IMG/VR virus record: IMGVR_UViG_3300020203_000032 | Location: 1-42,732 of that record | DNA from: a virus | Direction: 5' to 3' (one strand) | Length of the DNA: 42,732 nt | Part shown: piece by piece, positions 25,056-34,332 of the stretch | Position numbering within the stretch: the first letter of the stretch is position 1 | Layout: the number at the start of each line of letters is the position of its first letter | The notes under the pieces: generated by a model | Seen by the model: the letters and a program-made list of their open reading frames with translations, nothing else | Told to the model about the DNA's origin: nothing | The model's database searches: none | Made by a program: the position numbers and the translations under genes

Positions 25056-28000
25056 TATGCCTTTAATGTTGATGAAAGATTACGAGCATTGTCATAAGCT
25101 TGTTGCGATGTAATTGGGTTATTAGTTGCTGATGTGGATAATTGAGACTCAATATCTTCGTAAGTTACCCAAATATCAATGATATTATTAAATAATTTAA
25201 GCTCTTCATCTAAAACACAATCATTTCCAATACCGCCAGAGTTAATGGAGCCATTTTTAACTAAGCTTCTAGCAATTGACCATGCACCAGAGGAAGGTGA
25301 TTGGGGATCTGAACGATCTACTGCTAATACTTCTATTTGAGATTGCCCAACATTAAAAGTAGGTGGTAATTCTTCTGCAGTAATTAGCTGGTCTCCTTTG
25401 CCTATTGATTTTTGTGGATTAGCCATCCAAGCTTTTACTTCACCTGCAACTGCAAAAAGGTTGGATGAAGGATCAATACCGGCGTTTGAATTATAATAAA
25501 TTCTTAATTGAATTTTTGGTATTTTGTTTGAATTAGGAGAGAATCCTCCAGCGAGAGTCATAATAACTTTAACAAGGTTTTTACGATTTTGTTCACCATA
25601 AGATCCGTTAATTAATTGAGATAAAGACGAACCACTAATTGCTGACATAGTATCTTTTGATACATTATCAGGATTAGAATTATTATCGATAACAAGAACA
25701 GTAATATCTCTATCACCATTTGCAGGGTCAGATCTAACATGCCGCAACAGATTGGCACTATAACTCTTAGAATAAAGAGTTTTACCAATGATATCTAGAT
25801 GAGTTGGTATATATTCTCCAGGATTATGACCATATGTAAGTTTTAGTGTTGTTGTATAATTACCTGAATAAGAAAAACTATGTCGAACTTCTTCAACATA
25901 AAAAAGTAAGTCCTTGCTTTCTATATATATCACCTCTCCGGCTTGCATGAATTCGTTTCCAGTAATTATAACCGATCCTTTAAATATATTTCTCCTAGCT
26001 CTATTTAAAAGATAAACGGCAAACGGAGCCAGTTGTGTTTGTGGATTTGAAAGCGCATTAATAACAACTGGCTGAGATTGTTTAAATCCATACATGCGCC
26101 ACATATCATAATCAACAGCATAAGCCGTATTAATACCGTTACCGCCATCTCTTAACTCCAAACCATTTGCAGCAATGTTGGGAATAAATTCGTTAAATAA
26201 ACCTCTTACTTGAACTGAAGTGAATTCAGGTGGTGTTTCATCAATAGATAAAGATAAAATTTGATTATCTTTAATAATATATCTTCCTCCTGACCCCTGC
26301 CCAAAATCATCAAAGCTTTCATCTTCAATCATATGTGCAATTACTTCTGGTAACTCTTCTGTTGTTAAAAGAGATTTTCGTTTAGTTTTCGGGTCTCCAT
26401 TAATGGCTAAGGCTTCATTTAAATTCTTTAATGAATTAGAAAGAGTTTTAACTAAACCTTGTCGCTCAGACAAAAGACGAGATAGATCATTTAAAACTTT
26501 TAAATACTCTGTTTGTCTTGTTCCAATAGAGCGGTTAGGAAATAGTTGATTTAATTCCGGTTCTTTTGTTCCTTTTCTTCTTTGCAAACGGTTTCTAACC
26601 GTTTGGTAAGATTTGGTAACTGAGCTGCTTGAAGATGTATTTTCTATACCTGCTGGAGATGTATTAAATGAATCAATATCTTGATAGGCTATTGGGTTTT
26701 TTAGAGCTGTAAATTTATTTTTAATTGTAAACAGGCCTGTTAATCTGGTTTGATTATTGACACGATTAGTTAATCGACTTATTGTTGCTGTTGCATTAGG
26801 ATCTCTCGTCTGAATATCATTAGATACTAATGGCTTAAATTCCAAACCTTCGCGAATTTCTGGAAACGCTTGCTCAACAACATTTCTAAAATCTGTTGAT
26901 CCAATTTGACCTGTTTCGCCATCCGATATGAATTTAAAAGTGTAAGTGCCTCCAGAATTCATTCCAGAATCACCTTTAGTTAAAAAATCCTCAATCTCAA
27001 GATCGTCAGTATAGCCAATAGCAATAACTCTTAAACGAATTTGATCTTCTGTTGTTTCTAACTTATCTACTAGGCCATCTGCATTGTTAATAAATAATCT
27101 TTCTAATGCTCTTGGAAAAATACGCTTTCCTGTGCGCTGAGATTCCTTTACAAGGTCTCTAAAGACTGAGCTTGGTACTTTATTATAAGCTGGCGGCCTA
27201 GCTCTGATATGGCCCTGTGAATCGGCAAAGACCTCTAAACCTAATGGCCGAGCAACGGTAATGATCTTATCAAATGGGTCTGTATATTCAGAATTTAATA
27301 AACTCATTGCATCTTTTGAAAAAGAAGATTCGAAATTTTGGATATCATAATTTTTATCATACTGATCATCAACTATAAAAAGATTTTGATCGTCATTTGA
27401 TTTAACTTTCCATAGCCTTCTTTGAGTTAAATAGTTAATTTTAGACCTAAGATTTTTTAAAGCTTCTCTTTGTTCTTGACCTGTAATATCACCTCCAAGA
27501 TTAGATGCAGATGAGTCAAATAATGCATCATCACCAAAAATTCTAAAAGATCCATCAGAAAGATTAGAGTTCTTAACTTTATTAAAAGAATCATTAATTA
27601 ATTGATCTACTTTAACATCAATCTGCCTAATATTTAAAACAGCAGCTGCAATATCAGGAGATAATGGTCCACTTGGTGTTGAACCGTCACCTTGGATATC
27701 AACATTATAAGGATTAGGATTTTTAGCAAACTGGGAGCCTTGAGGAGAAGTGATTATGCTGTCAAAAAAAGCAGCTCTTTCATCTAGCAATTTATTAATT
27801 TCTGAATTTAATTTACTCACATCATATTGGCCCATTAAAGTAAACGCTAGTGCTTTTTCATTTAAAACTTGTTCTTTAAATGGAATAAAGTTTCCCCAGA
27901 CAGCATTGTTTCTATTAAGGTCTGAACTTAACCCTCGAAAATAAGATGTTGAACCAGATTCTCCTAAAATATCATCTCTTGTTAGATTCCCAATATTTAA

Positions 28001-30103
28001 ACCAGCCTTAACAAAATTATTATAGTTATATGGCTGACCAGTAACCAACAAAGAAAGAACATTCATTACATCTTGACCAGCAAAAGGATCTTTAGTAAGA
28101 AGAGGACTTCTGTCAGAATTTAGTACTTTAGCATTATTAGCTTCATCAGAATATGTATATGAACCGATACCTGATTTCCAGCGATAAACAAAACCATCAG
28201 GGTCATTTAATACGTATCTAAAATCAAATGGTGCTTGAGCTGAAACTCTTTCCCCATCTTTGCTTAAATACATGTTTGGATAAGCAGGGAATCCTCTATA
28301 ACGTCCTGACTTAAATTTAATTGCTCCAGATAAAGCTAATTTGTTATTTTCTTCAAGAAAATTTGGTGTTAAATTTTCCCCTGTAAGCAAACCATTAGAT
28401 GGATCGAAATCTAACTCAAATGGAGTAATTGGATTATATAGTTCATTAGTACCAACGGCAAGTGATGGTTTTAAATTTACTTGACCTAAATTAAAATAAT
28501 AAGCATTGTCCTTAGCTTGTACAGATAATGTGTATTTACCAGAACTTGCAGAATAATTACTGCTTACTCCCGTAACCACTCCTTGAAACACTTGTGTGCC
28601 TGCGGCCTGTCGTGTAAAGTCGTTTCTTAATAAAACCCACAACCATGTAGGAAAATCAGATCCAACTATAGATTTTTTTTCATCATCAACAGAGCTATTT
28701 GCTCTTCCGCCAAAAAATGTAGCCGCACTATTAAAAGTGTTAACCATATTTTCTGTTAAATTATTTATTTTATTGAAAAATGTAGAAGCTGTAGCTGATG
28801 ATTGATCAAAACCCACAATTTTATTATCAGGGCTTGTTTTTGTACTTATAAATACGTTTATAACATCCATTGGTTGGATAATTGATTTACCAGAATAATT
28901 TAAAATCATTTTTTCTCTAACATAACGAATATCAGATGTTGTATTATTTCTTAATATATTTTGATTAATATCTTCTGCTTGATTTATTACCTGTAACATA
29001 TTAACAATGATTGTTTTAAATATATCAGTCTCTTCAACATTTAAACCACCAATACCCATAAAAGCGCTAGCATCAATATCTGCCGTTGCACCTATTCCTA
29101 AAATGCCAGGATCGTAAGTAAACAAAATCTCTCGACCAACTTCATCAATAAATGCTCGTATTTTTTGATTGATAATCGATGCTTCATTTAATGAAAACCT
29201 AATACCTGGAGCACCACGACTAAACCTAATAGAATTTAATCTCTGTTTGTCCTGATCTATAATATCTCTTAATTGTCTTTCTGAAACTCTTGAAAAATTT
29301 TGTGAATTAAAAAAACTAGAAGCATCACTTATTGCCTTTTCAATATCATCACGATTAACATACATTAAATTATAAGGATCCTCTATATTTAATGAAGCGC
29401 TTCCTTGACCAAACTCTGTAGAAACTGTTGTATCAATGCTTGCAACCATTGTAAGATCAAAAGTTCCTGTACCCTCTCCTAAATCAGAATAGAATGGTGA
29501 ATTGCTTATTACATTCCATGTTGTTGTGGTTGCTGGATCAGATAAGTTTTGTAATTTTCTTAAAGTAATAAACGTGGCCTTCGTATTAGCGTCAACAATC
29601 TGCTTACCAGAAAAAGCTTCTAACGCTTCAATCCCATCAGTAATTAACGGAACCATATAATCATCTAGCACGCCCTTGTTTTTAACAATTTTTTCTATTT
29701 TAGATAGCTTTTCATATACAGAAATGGCTCGACATTTGTTTTGGAAAAGATTTTTAGTAGCCCTATAAAATAATTTATCTCCAGAATCCATTTTATCTAA
29801 TCTATAATTATCAACCAAAGAAGCAAATGCTCTTTTTTTAACAATAACAGTTAAGTCAGGCTCTTGCATTAAGATTTCCATTGCCCTTGGTCTAACATTT
29901 CTAATAAAACCATTTTCAACATAAGTTCGTTGAGCAGTGTTATCAATTTTTTTAGCAAAGTCTCCTAATTTACCAAAATTAATTACACGATCTGGGTCGT
30001 TAGGATCTATTGTGTCTAAGCTTGTTGGCGTTAAATTGCCTGGAGCATATTGTTCATTAATTGCTGATATACCTGCTTGTGCTAAATCTTCTAAGAATGC
30101 CAT
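25055..30103 (-). CDS. giant baseplate hub protein (gpD/gp27/XkdQ-like)
   Basis: A 1682-residue protein, by position the hub that closes the tube, far larger than the usual 300-450 residues. Hub-like blocks are seen in the middle (IIQPMDVINVFISTK; FPTWLWVLLRNDFT; FQGVVTGVSSNYSASSGKYT) and near residues 1370-1480 (GEVIYIESKDLLFYVEEVRH, TLKLTYGHNPGEY), which are the typical end of a gp27/gpD-like domain. Long helical insertions (for example 180-320 and 1220-1280) separate them, and the last 200 residues contain a separate region with IDIWVTYEDIESQL. The ATG has an AGGA box. I see no LysM or peptidase motif. The hub assignment rests on the order and on the fragments named. Confidence 0.82.
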   Translation of the reverse strand: MAFLEDLAQAGISAINEQYAPGNLTPTSLDTIDPNDPDRVINFGKLGDFAKKIDNTAQRTYVENGFIRNVRPRAMEILMQEPDLTVIVKKRAFASLVDNYRLDKMDSGDKLFYRATKNLFQNKCRAISVYEKLSKIEKIVKNKGVLDDYMVPLITDGIEALEAFSGKQIVDANTKATFITLRKLQNLSDPATTTTWNVISNSPFYSDLGEGTGTFDLTMVASIDTTVSTEFGQGSASLNIEDPYNLMYVNRDDIEKAISDASSFFNSQNFSRVSERQLRDIIDQDKQRLNSIRFSRGAPGIRFSLNEASIINQKIRAFIDEVGREILFTYDPGILGIGATADIDASAFMGIGGLNVEETDIFKTIIVNMLQVINQAEDINQNILRNNTTSDIRYVREKMILNYSGKSIIQPMDVINVFISTKTSPDNKIVGFDQSSATASTFFNKINNLTENMVNTFNSAATFFGGRANSSVDDEKKSIVGSDFPTWLWVLLRNDFTRQAAGTQVFQGVVTGVSSNYSASSGKYTLSVQAKDNAYYFNLGQVNLKPSLAVGTNELYNPITPFELDFDPSNGLLTGENLTPNFLEENNKLALSGAIKFKSGRYRGFPAYPNMYLSKDGERVSAQAPFDFRYVLNDPDGFVYRWKSGIGSYTYSDEANNAKVLNSDRSPLLTKDPFAGQDVMNVLSLLVTGQPYNYNNFVKAGLNIGNLTRDDILGESGSTSYFRGLSSDLNRNNAVWGNFIPFKEQVLNEKALAFTLMGQYDVSKLNSEINKLLDERAAFFDSIITSPQGSQFAKNPNPYNVDIQGDGSTPSGPLSPDIAAAVLNIRQIDVKVDQLINDSFNKVKNSNLSDGSFRIFGDDALFDSSASNLGGDITGQEQREALKNLRSKINYLTQRRLWKVKSNDDQNLFIVDDQYDKNYDIQNFESSFSKDAMSLLNSEYTDPFDKIITVARPLGLEVFADSQGHIRARPPAYNKVPSSVFRDLVKESQRTGKRIFPRALERLFINNADGLVDKLETTEDQIRLRVIAIGYTDDLEIEDFLTKGDSGMNSGGTYTFKFISDGETGQIGSTDFRNVVEQAFPEIREGLEFKPLVSNDIQTRDPNATATISRLTNRVNNQTRLTGLFTIKNKFTALKNPIAYQDIDSFNTSPAGIENTSSSSSVTKSYQTVRNRLQRRKGTKEPELNQLFPNRSIGTRQTEYLKVLNDLSRLLSERQGLVKTLSNSLKNLNEALAINGDPKTKRKSLLTTEELPEVIAHMIEDESFDDFGQGSGGRYIIKDNQILSLSIDETPPEFTSVQVRGLFNEFIPNIAANGLELRDGGNGINTAYAVDYDMWRMYGFKQSQPVVINALSNPQTQLAPFAVYLLNRARRNIFKGSVIITGNEFMQAGEVIYIESKDLLFYVEEVRHSFSYSGNYTTTLKLTYGHNPGEYIPTHLDIIGKTLYSKSYSANLLRHVRSDPANGDRDITVLVIDNNSNPDNVSKDTMSAISGSSLSQLINGSYGEQNRKNLVKVIMTLAGGFSPNSNKIPKIQLRIYYNSNAGIDPSSNLFAVAGEVKAWMANPQKSIGKGDQLITAEELPPTFNVGQSQIEVLAVDRSDPQSPSSGAWSIARSLVKNGSINSGGIGNDCVLDEELKLFNNIIDIWVTYEDIESQLSTSATNNPITSQQAYDNARNLSSTLKA

Positions 30104-30107
30104 ATAC

Positions 30108-31190
30108 TTATCCTACATCAAATGGGTCTAAAATTGAATTCAAAAATTCATTGGTTACACCTGGAATTAAATTTAAGCCGTTTTGACCAGGATCAACAAA
30201 CGGTGAATTTAAATTTGGCTGATCTACTCTGTTTGGTGTTGGTACGATACCACCATCTGTTACAAGACCACCATAACTGTATGCTGTACCATAATTGGGG
30301 TTAGAATTACTTTGGCCAGTACTTGGACTTCTGTGCCAGCCTAGATAATTTTGGCGATAACCTCTTTTTTGAGTGACTACAAAGTTCATTGTGTAAGTAA
30401 ACATACCTAAAACTTCTGAACGTTCATCCACAACAAAGTCAGTAAAATAACCTCTGTAAACTTCCCCACTCCAATACATCTCAACCGTAAAAGCTAGACT
30501 TGCCGGAGTAGGCTTGTTGCGAGTTGCTGTTGGGTTACCGCCGACAACAGAGCTTTCAACCGACCCTAAAGCTCTACCTAACGAGTTACCAACAGAGTTG
30601 GCTACGTTACCTGCTGCGCCTAATAAAACACCACTAATAATTGATGTTCCTAAGTTTGCTGCGTTGCCATTTAAACCACCTAATCCAAATATATCTTCGG
30701 ACAATTCTTGTTGTCGTAAACGATCGCTTTCAGCTGCTAATGCTAAAGCGTAAGGGTCAAACATTAACTGTTCATTACGGTAAATATCATATAAAATATT
30801 TATACCTTCAATACCAGAAGTTCCAGTAGTTCCCGATATTCTAAGCGTAGCCAAATCTTCTCCCCAATATTGTAATGCAAAACCACCCTTCGTTCTCTGT
30901 TTATTGATTTCTTTTTTATAACTATAAGTAATATTTTCAGGATTAACATACATCTCTATCATTGGTTGCTCTGGAACCAACCACTTAACTACACTTCTTT
31001 TTGTAACAGCTGTACGGTAATTTGGAACCCTGCTTTGTCGTGTGCCTAATCCTGATACTGTCGGCTGTCCATTAACGGAATAACCATTTGCTAAACCAGA
31101 ATTAAAGCGATCTCCAATTAATCCGCCATTAGCTGTTAAAATTCTACCAGCTGCTTCAAACGGATCTTGTGGTTGTCTAGGATTTGCCAT
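30108..31190 (-). CDS. tail tube-baseplate junction protein (XkdP position)
   Basis: A 360-residue protein between tape measure and hub, the place of XkdP or of T4 gp48/gp54-type junction proteins. A compact N-terminal domain contains IEMYVNPENITYSYKKEINK and GFALQYWGEDLATLRISGTT, a pattern typical of proteins that nucleate the tube on the hub. An alanine- and glycine-rich stretch (about 165-215) looks flexible. A second beta domain follows (FTVEMYWSGEVYRGYFTDF, YTMNFVVTQKRGY), then a proline-rich tail. No LysM motif is visible. AAGG lies six bases before the ATG. Confidence 0.75.
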   Translation of the reverse strand: MANPRQPQDPFEAAGRILTANGGLIGDRFNSGLANGYSVNGQPTVSGLGTRQSRVPNYRTAVTKRSVVKWLVPEQPMIEMYVNPENITYSYKKEINKQRTKGGFALQYWGEDLATLRISGTTGTSGIEGINILYDIYRNEQLMFDPYALALAAESDRLRQQELSEDIFGLGGLNGNAANLGTSIISGVLLGAAGNVANSVGNSLGRALGSVESSVVGGNPTATRNKPTPASLAFTVEMYWSGEVYRGYFTDFVVDERSEVLGMFTYTMNFVVTQKRGYRQNYLGWHRSPSTGQSNSNPNYGTAYSYGGLVTDGGIVPTPNRVDQPNLNSPFVDPGQNGLNLIPGVTNEFLNSILDPFDVG

Positions 31191-31198
31191 ATTTTACC

Positions 31199-33133
31199 TT
31201 AGAAATTTGCCGAGCCTAATACGGCTTTTGTGTTTACACGATCTTCTGCAGCATCAGATGCTTGAATTAAAATTTTTCTTGTCTCTTCCGAATCAAGACC
31301 ACCATCTTTTCTATACATCTGAACTGTTAAGTTAATTTCTTTTGGACCAGATTGTTCCCTATCTATCGATCTTGATTTATTTTCAACCACTGAATCTATA
31401 AGCATACCTAATTTTCTAACAGATTCTCCTAAACCAGAAAACATTTCGCTGGCTAACGCTGTTTTATCAACAACATTTGGTGTAGCAGTTAAGCCTTTAC
31501 TAGATTCCTTTTTAAGAGTCTCCATCCCTGACATAGCGCTACTTTCATTGCCAGTAAAGCTTCTCATAAAACCACCGGCAATTGTACTTAATAATCCAGT
31601 CTGCTTAACTAGCTCATTATTAGCAATCATCATGCTAGATTCTTGTCTTTCTTGTATAATATTACTTTGATTCATGGTTGCGTCCATTGAATCGGCTGTT
31701 TTCTCCTTAAATACTGCAGCATCTGTTGGTCTAACACCCTTTTGCATCAACTCAATAAACTTATAAGCTTCAGCATCACTCTTAACTACAGAGCCGAAAG
31801 CTCCACCCTTTAATAGAGCTACTTGCTTTTGCATTTGTGCAGCATCGGCTCCTGATGCTGCCGCCTGTTCTAGCCCAACCACCTTTCCGCCGAATTGTTT
31901 AGATAAAACGTCTTGCATCATTCCAACAACTTCGTCTAACTTTCCTTCTTTAAGTTTTAAATCAACTTGAAATGCTCCTTGTAATCCACCTGTCCCACCA
32001 GCCTGTGAAGATAAAAATGATTTTTGAGCAGTATCTAACGAACCAACAGCTCCTGTTAAATTTTGTACCATCTTTGCTATGCCTTCAGGGCCTAAACCAG
32101 ATTCTTTTAATGCCGGAGTAAATGATTCAAGTATGTTTAGTGCCGATGCACTTTGATCTCCCATCATCGCGAAACTATCACGCACACCACCAACTATGCC
32201 TTTTAAAACTGAAAATCTAAAACCTAAATCGTTTGATGCTTGATACATTTCAGAAAATGTATTCAAACTTTCTCCTTGAGTTTGATTAAATTGTAAATAT
32301 TGATCGTCTAAAAATTTAACAACTTCTCCAAAGTTTTGAGTGGTGCCTCTAGAGACTTTAATCGCAGCCTCCAACTGTGTCATCGTCGATCCTCCAATAC
32401 TGGCTATTGAACTATAAGCCCCAGGAATTGTCATTAAACTTTGAGTATATTTTGCAACCTCTTCTGGTAATAAACCTGTTGCTGTAGCCGTTTCTGCCAT
32501 TCTTTTATTATAATCAAACGTTAAAGAATCAAGGTTGTGTAAAATATCAACATTTCTTCCTGTATTGTCTCCCATAATTTTAAAAGCTTCGCTTAAATTA
32601 CCAGCCGCACCAAAAATACTAATTAAACCGCCTTCCAATTTATTATTAGCCTCGGCGTGCGCTAAAACTTTAGCAACTACAGGTGCTACACTTTTTAACT
32701 GATTAGCATATACATCGCTTAATATTTTTCCTCCCATTTGAGATTTATTAGCCATCTCTGTTACAGATGCGCTTATCTCCACCTGACTGCTTGCAACAAC
32801 ACCAGCTACAGTCTTCCAACCATCACCACCATTAGCTGCAAGCTGTTTCATATTCTCTGTAAAACCAGAACCGATTTTAGAAAACATATCTTGATCAATT
32901 GGTTTAATCATTGCGTTAAAATCAATTAATTTGCCAGATGAAAGCTTAGATTTAAAGCTCTCAACCATATTTTCATTTTGATCTTTATATTTTTTTGCCT
33001 GCTCTGTTGCTTTCCGTTGTGCCTCTTCAATTTTACCCATTAACCCAGGCGTTTTTAACAACGCTTCGTTAGTAGCGTTTATCTGGCTTTCAAGACCATC
33101 AACTTTTTCACCAACATCATTCAGATCAGCCAT
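31199..33133 (-). CDS. tail tape measure protein
   Basis: A 644-residue, mostly helical, alanine- and glutamine-rich protein following the tail assembly chaperone genes, the standard position of the tape measure. It starts with a coiled-coil-like stretch (VGEKVDGLESQINATNEALL) and has alanine- and glycine-rich middle segments. At the known rule of about 0.15 nm of tail per residue it would fit a tail of roughly 95-100 nm. I see no peptidase or lysozyme domain. AAAGGA precedes the ATG by a short spacer. Confidence 0.85.
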   Translation of the reverse strand: MADLNDVGEKVDGLESQINATNEALLKTPGLMGKIEEAQRKATEQAKKYKDQNENMVESFKSKLSSGKLIDFNAMIKPIDQDMFSKIGSGFTENMKQLAANGGDGWKTVAGVVASSQVEISASVTEMANKSQMGGKILSDVYANQLKSVAPVVAKVLAHAEANNKLEGGLISIFGAAGNLSEAFKIMGDNTGRNVDILHNLDSLTFDYNKRMAETATATGLLPEEVAKYTQSLMTIPGAYSSIASIGGSTMTQLEAAIKVSRGTTQNFGEVVKFLDDQYLQFNQTQGESLNTFSEMYQASNDLGFRFSVLKGIVGGVRDSFAMMGDQSASALNILESFTPALKESGLGPEGIAKMVQNLTGAVGSLDTAQKSFLSSQAGGTGGLQGAFQVDLKLKEGKLDEVVGMMQDVLSKQFGGKVVGLEQAAASGADAAQMQKQVALLKGGAFGSVVKSDAEAYKFIELMQKGVRPTDAAVFKEKTADSMDATMNQSNIIQERQESSMMIANNELVKQTGLLSTIAGGFMRSFTGNESSAMSGMETLKKESSKGLTATPNVVDKTALASEMFSGLGESVRKLGMLIDSVVENKSRSIDREQSGPKEINLTVQMYRKDGGLDSEETRKILIQASDAAEDRVNTKAVLGSANF

Positions 33134-33140
33134 TTATCCT

Positions 33141-33497
33141 TTAATTAGTAATTAATTTTCTTTTTCTTCTCACTCTTCTATGCAAAGATAAGCTATTATT
33201 CTCGCTTGTGTTTTCTTGTTCAAATAGCTTTTTAGTATTTTCATTAAATTGTTCATCACTAATATCTATACTGTTTGTATTTAACATTTTTTTAGCCGCT
33301 TCAGGGTTAGTAAATGAACCAAGAAAAATACTAAAATCTTTCCATTTATTATAATCATCTTCCTGATCTTTTATCCAACTAGTATACATCCATAACCATG
33401 TTATTGAATCTATATCTTCAAAAAAATTATCATCAGGTAAGATTTGATAAGTTTTGCATAAGAACCAGATGAATCTATGATCTGGTTCAGCTATTAT
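33141..33497 (-). CDS. tail assembly chaperone, frameshift-encoded C-terminal part (gpT-like)
   Basis: This open frame encodes 118 residues starting with the ATA codon at 33497 and ending ...RKRKLITN. It has an internal ATG at 33389, but the coding frame is open and aromatic-rich upstream of it (IIAEPDHRFIWFLCKTYQIL) back to a stop codon just before the A7 run at the end of the preceding gene. The only window in which the two frames can be joined is that run, so this part is made as a fusion to the 223-residue upstream protein by a -1 shift. This is the gpG-gpT arrangement of tail assembly chaperones: same place before the tape measure, same direction of shift. An independent protein from the ATG at 33389 has no Shine-Dalgarno and would lose the first 36 residues. 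Confidence 0.83.
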   Translation of the reverse strand: MIAEPDHRFIWFLCKTYQILPDDNFFEDIDSITWLWMYTSWIKDQEDDYNKWKDFSIFLGSFTNPEAAKKMLNTNSIDISDEQFNENTKKLFEQENTSENNSLSLHRRVRRKRKLITN

Positions 33498-34165
33498 TTT
33501 TTTACGTTATCGGAAATCTCCTTATCATTTTTACCAATTAAACCCAATCGATCCATATTTGATTTAGTAATCTGACTGTATTTATTATATAAATGATCAA
33601 TTACCTCTTCAGCAAATTCAGCCATTAAAGCCATCTTGTCTTCAAATTGATTCGATTGAATTACATCCTCTAAATCTTTTCCATCAATTTTATATAAAGA
33701 CCAAGCTAATGTTGCATACTTTATATAGTAAGATTGCTCTAATGTGTCTTTTATCTTGCTGCCGTTTGTAAATAATTCTTTTTGTTCTCTGGACTTCAAA
33801 GATCTTAATGAAAATACATGACCATCAATCGTTTCTTCTAAATTAGCTCGACCAATACCAGTAAGTATTTCTAAAGATGACCTGGCATATTCTGGAATAT
33901 CATCTTTTTTACGCAACTTTTCTATATCTTTATAACCAAGTATATCAGCATCTTGTTTCGGTCTTTGACTTTTGATAAAACCATTAGTTTGCTCGGCTGC
34001 TTTTTCTGCCTTGTAGGCTTGCTGAAACTCTTCAGGAAAGTCGTCGCTTACATCAGCCGTGGTATCTTCAACCGTAAGTGTGCGTTGATGATTGCCAAAT
34101 GATGTGCGACCCAATGATGATGTCATTGTTCCTTGTTTACTGCCAAATTGAGGGTCTTGAGACAT
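33494..34165 (-). CDS. tail assembly chaperone, short form (gpG-like)
   Basis: A 223-residue protein between tube and tape measure. An AGGAG box lies five bases before the ATG at 34165, so I prefer it to the upstream ATG at 34213. The N-terminus is disordered (SQDPQFGSKQGTMTSSLGR); the middle and end are helical (SREQKELFTNGSKIKDTLEQ, YIKYATLAWSLYKIDGKDLE), as in tail chaperones that coat the tape measure. The last codons are GTA AAA AAA TAA: the A7 run is a -1 slip site directly before the stop. Most ribosomes would stop here to give the short form and a minority would shift into the downstream frame. Confidence 0.85.
   Translation of the reverse strand: MSQDPQFGSKQGTMTSSLGRTSFGNHQRTLTVEDTTADVSDDFPEEFQQAYKAEKAAEQTNGFIKSQRPKQDADILGYKDIEKLRKKDDIPEYARSSLEILTGIGRANLEETIDGHVFSLRSLKSREQKELFTNGSKIKDTLEQSYYIKYATLAWSLYKIDGKDLEDVIQSNQFEDKMALMAEFAEEVIDHLYNKYSQITKSNMDRLGLIGKNDKEISDNVKK
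33497..33503 (-). promoter_or_regulatory. -1 ribosomal frameshift slippery site A AAA AAA
   Basis: Seven consecutive A on the minus strand, in the correct phase for a X-XXY-YYZ site (the shift occurs over AAA AAA), stand immediately before the TAA of the short chaperone. The -1 frame has a TAA eleven bases before this stop, so the shift window is only about four codons wide and contains this heptamer. I did not find a strong downstream stem. Confidence 0.82.
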
Positions 34166-34284
34166 AATGCTCCTGTGAATAGAATAGATTTTAGTTAAAA
34201 GTAATTTAACCAATATAATTGTTCATAATGATATATATCAGCTATTTTTAAAGCTGATTATAATATAAAATCTATTTACAAGGA

Positions 34285-34310
34285 TAGGCGGCACCTATTG
34301 GTACCACCTA
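34285..34310 (-). terminator. hairpin after the tail tube gene (attenuator or mRNA end)
   Basis: In the 167-base gap between the tube and chaperone genes, 22 bases after the tube stop, the RNA can form an 11-bp stem (arms TAGGTGGTACC and GGTGCCGCCTA, two G-U pairs) closed by an AATA tetraloop. No T-run follows, so it is not a classical intrinsic terminator. It may stabilise the tube mRNA 3' end or reduce read-through into the chaperone genes. A second, 7-bp inverted repeat (ATCAGCT/AGCTGAT, 34237-34258) lies further along the same gap. I see no gene in this gap. Confidence 0.6.
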
Positions 34311-34332
34311 CGGTCATTGTTTAATACATTAA

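Noticed and set aside
33141-33389. Separate 82-residue gene starting at 33389
   Set aside because: No Shine-Dalgarno, and the coding sequence continues in frame upstream to the slip site; it is the frameshift part of the tail assembly chaperone.
34237-34258. Rho-independent terminator
   Set aside because: Only a 7-bp AT-rich stem and no T-run on either strand; kept only as an inverted repeat in the intergenic gap.
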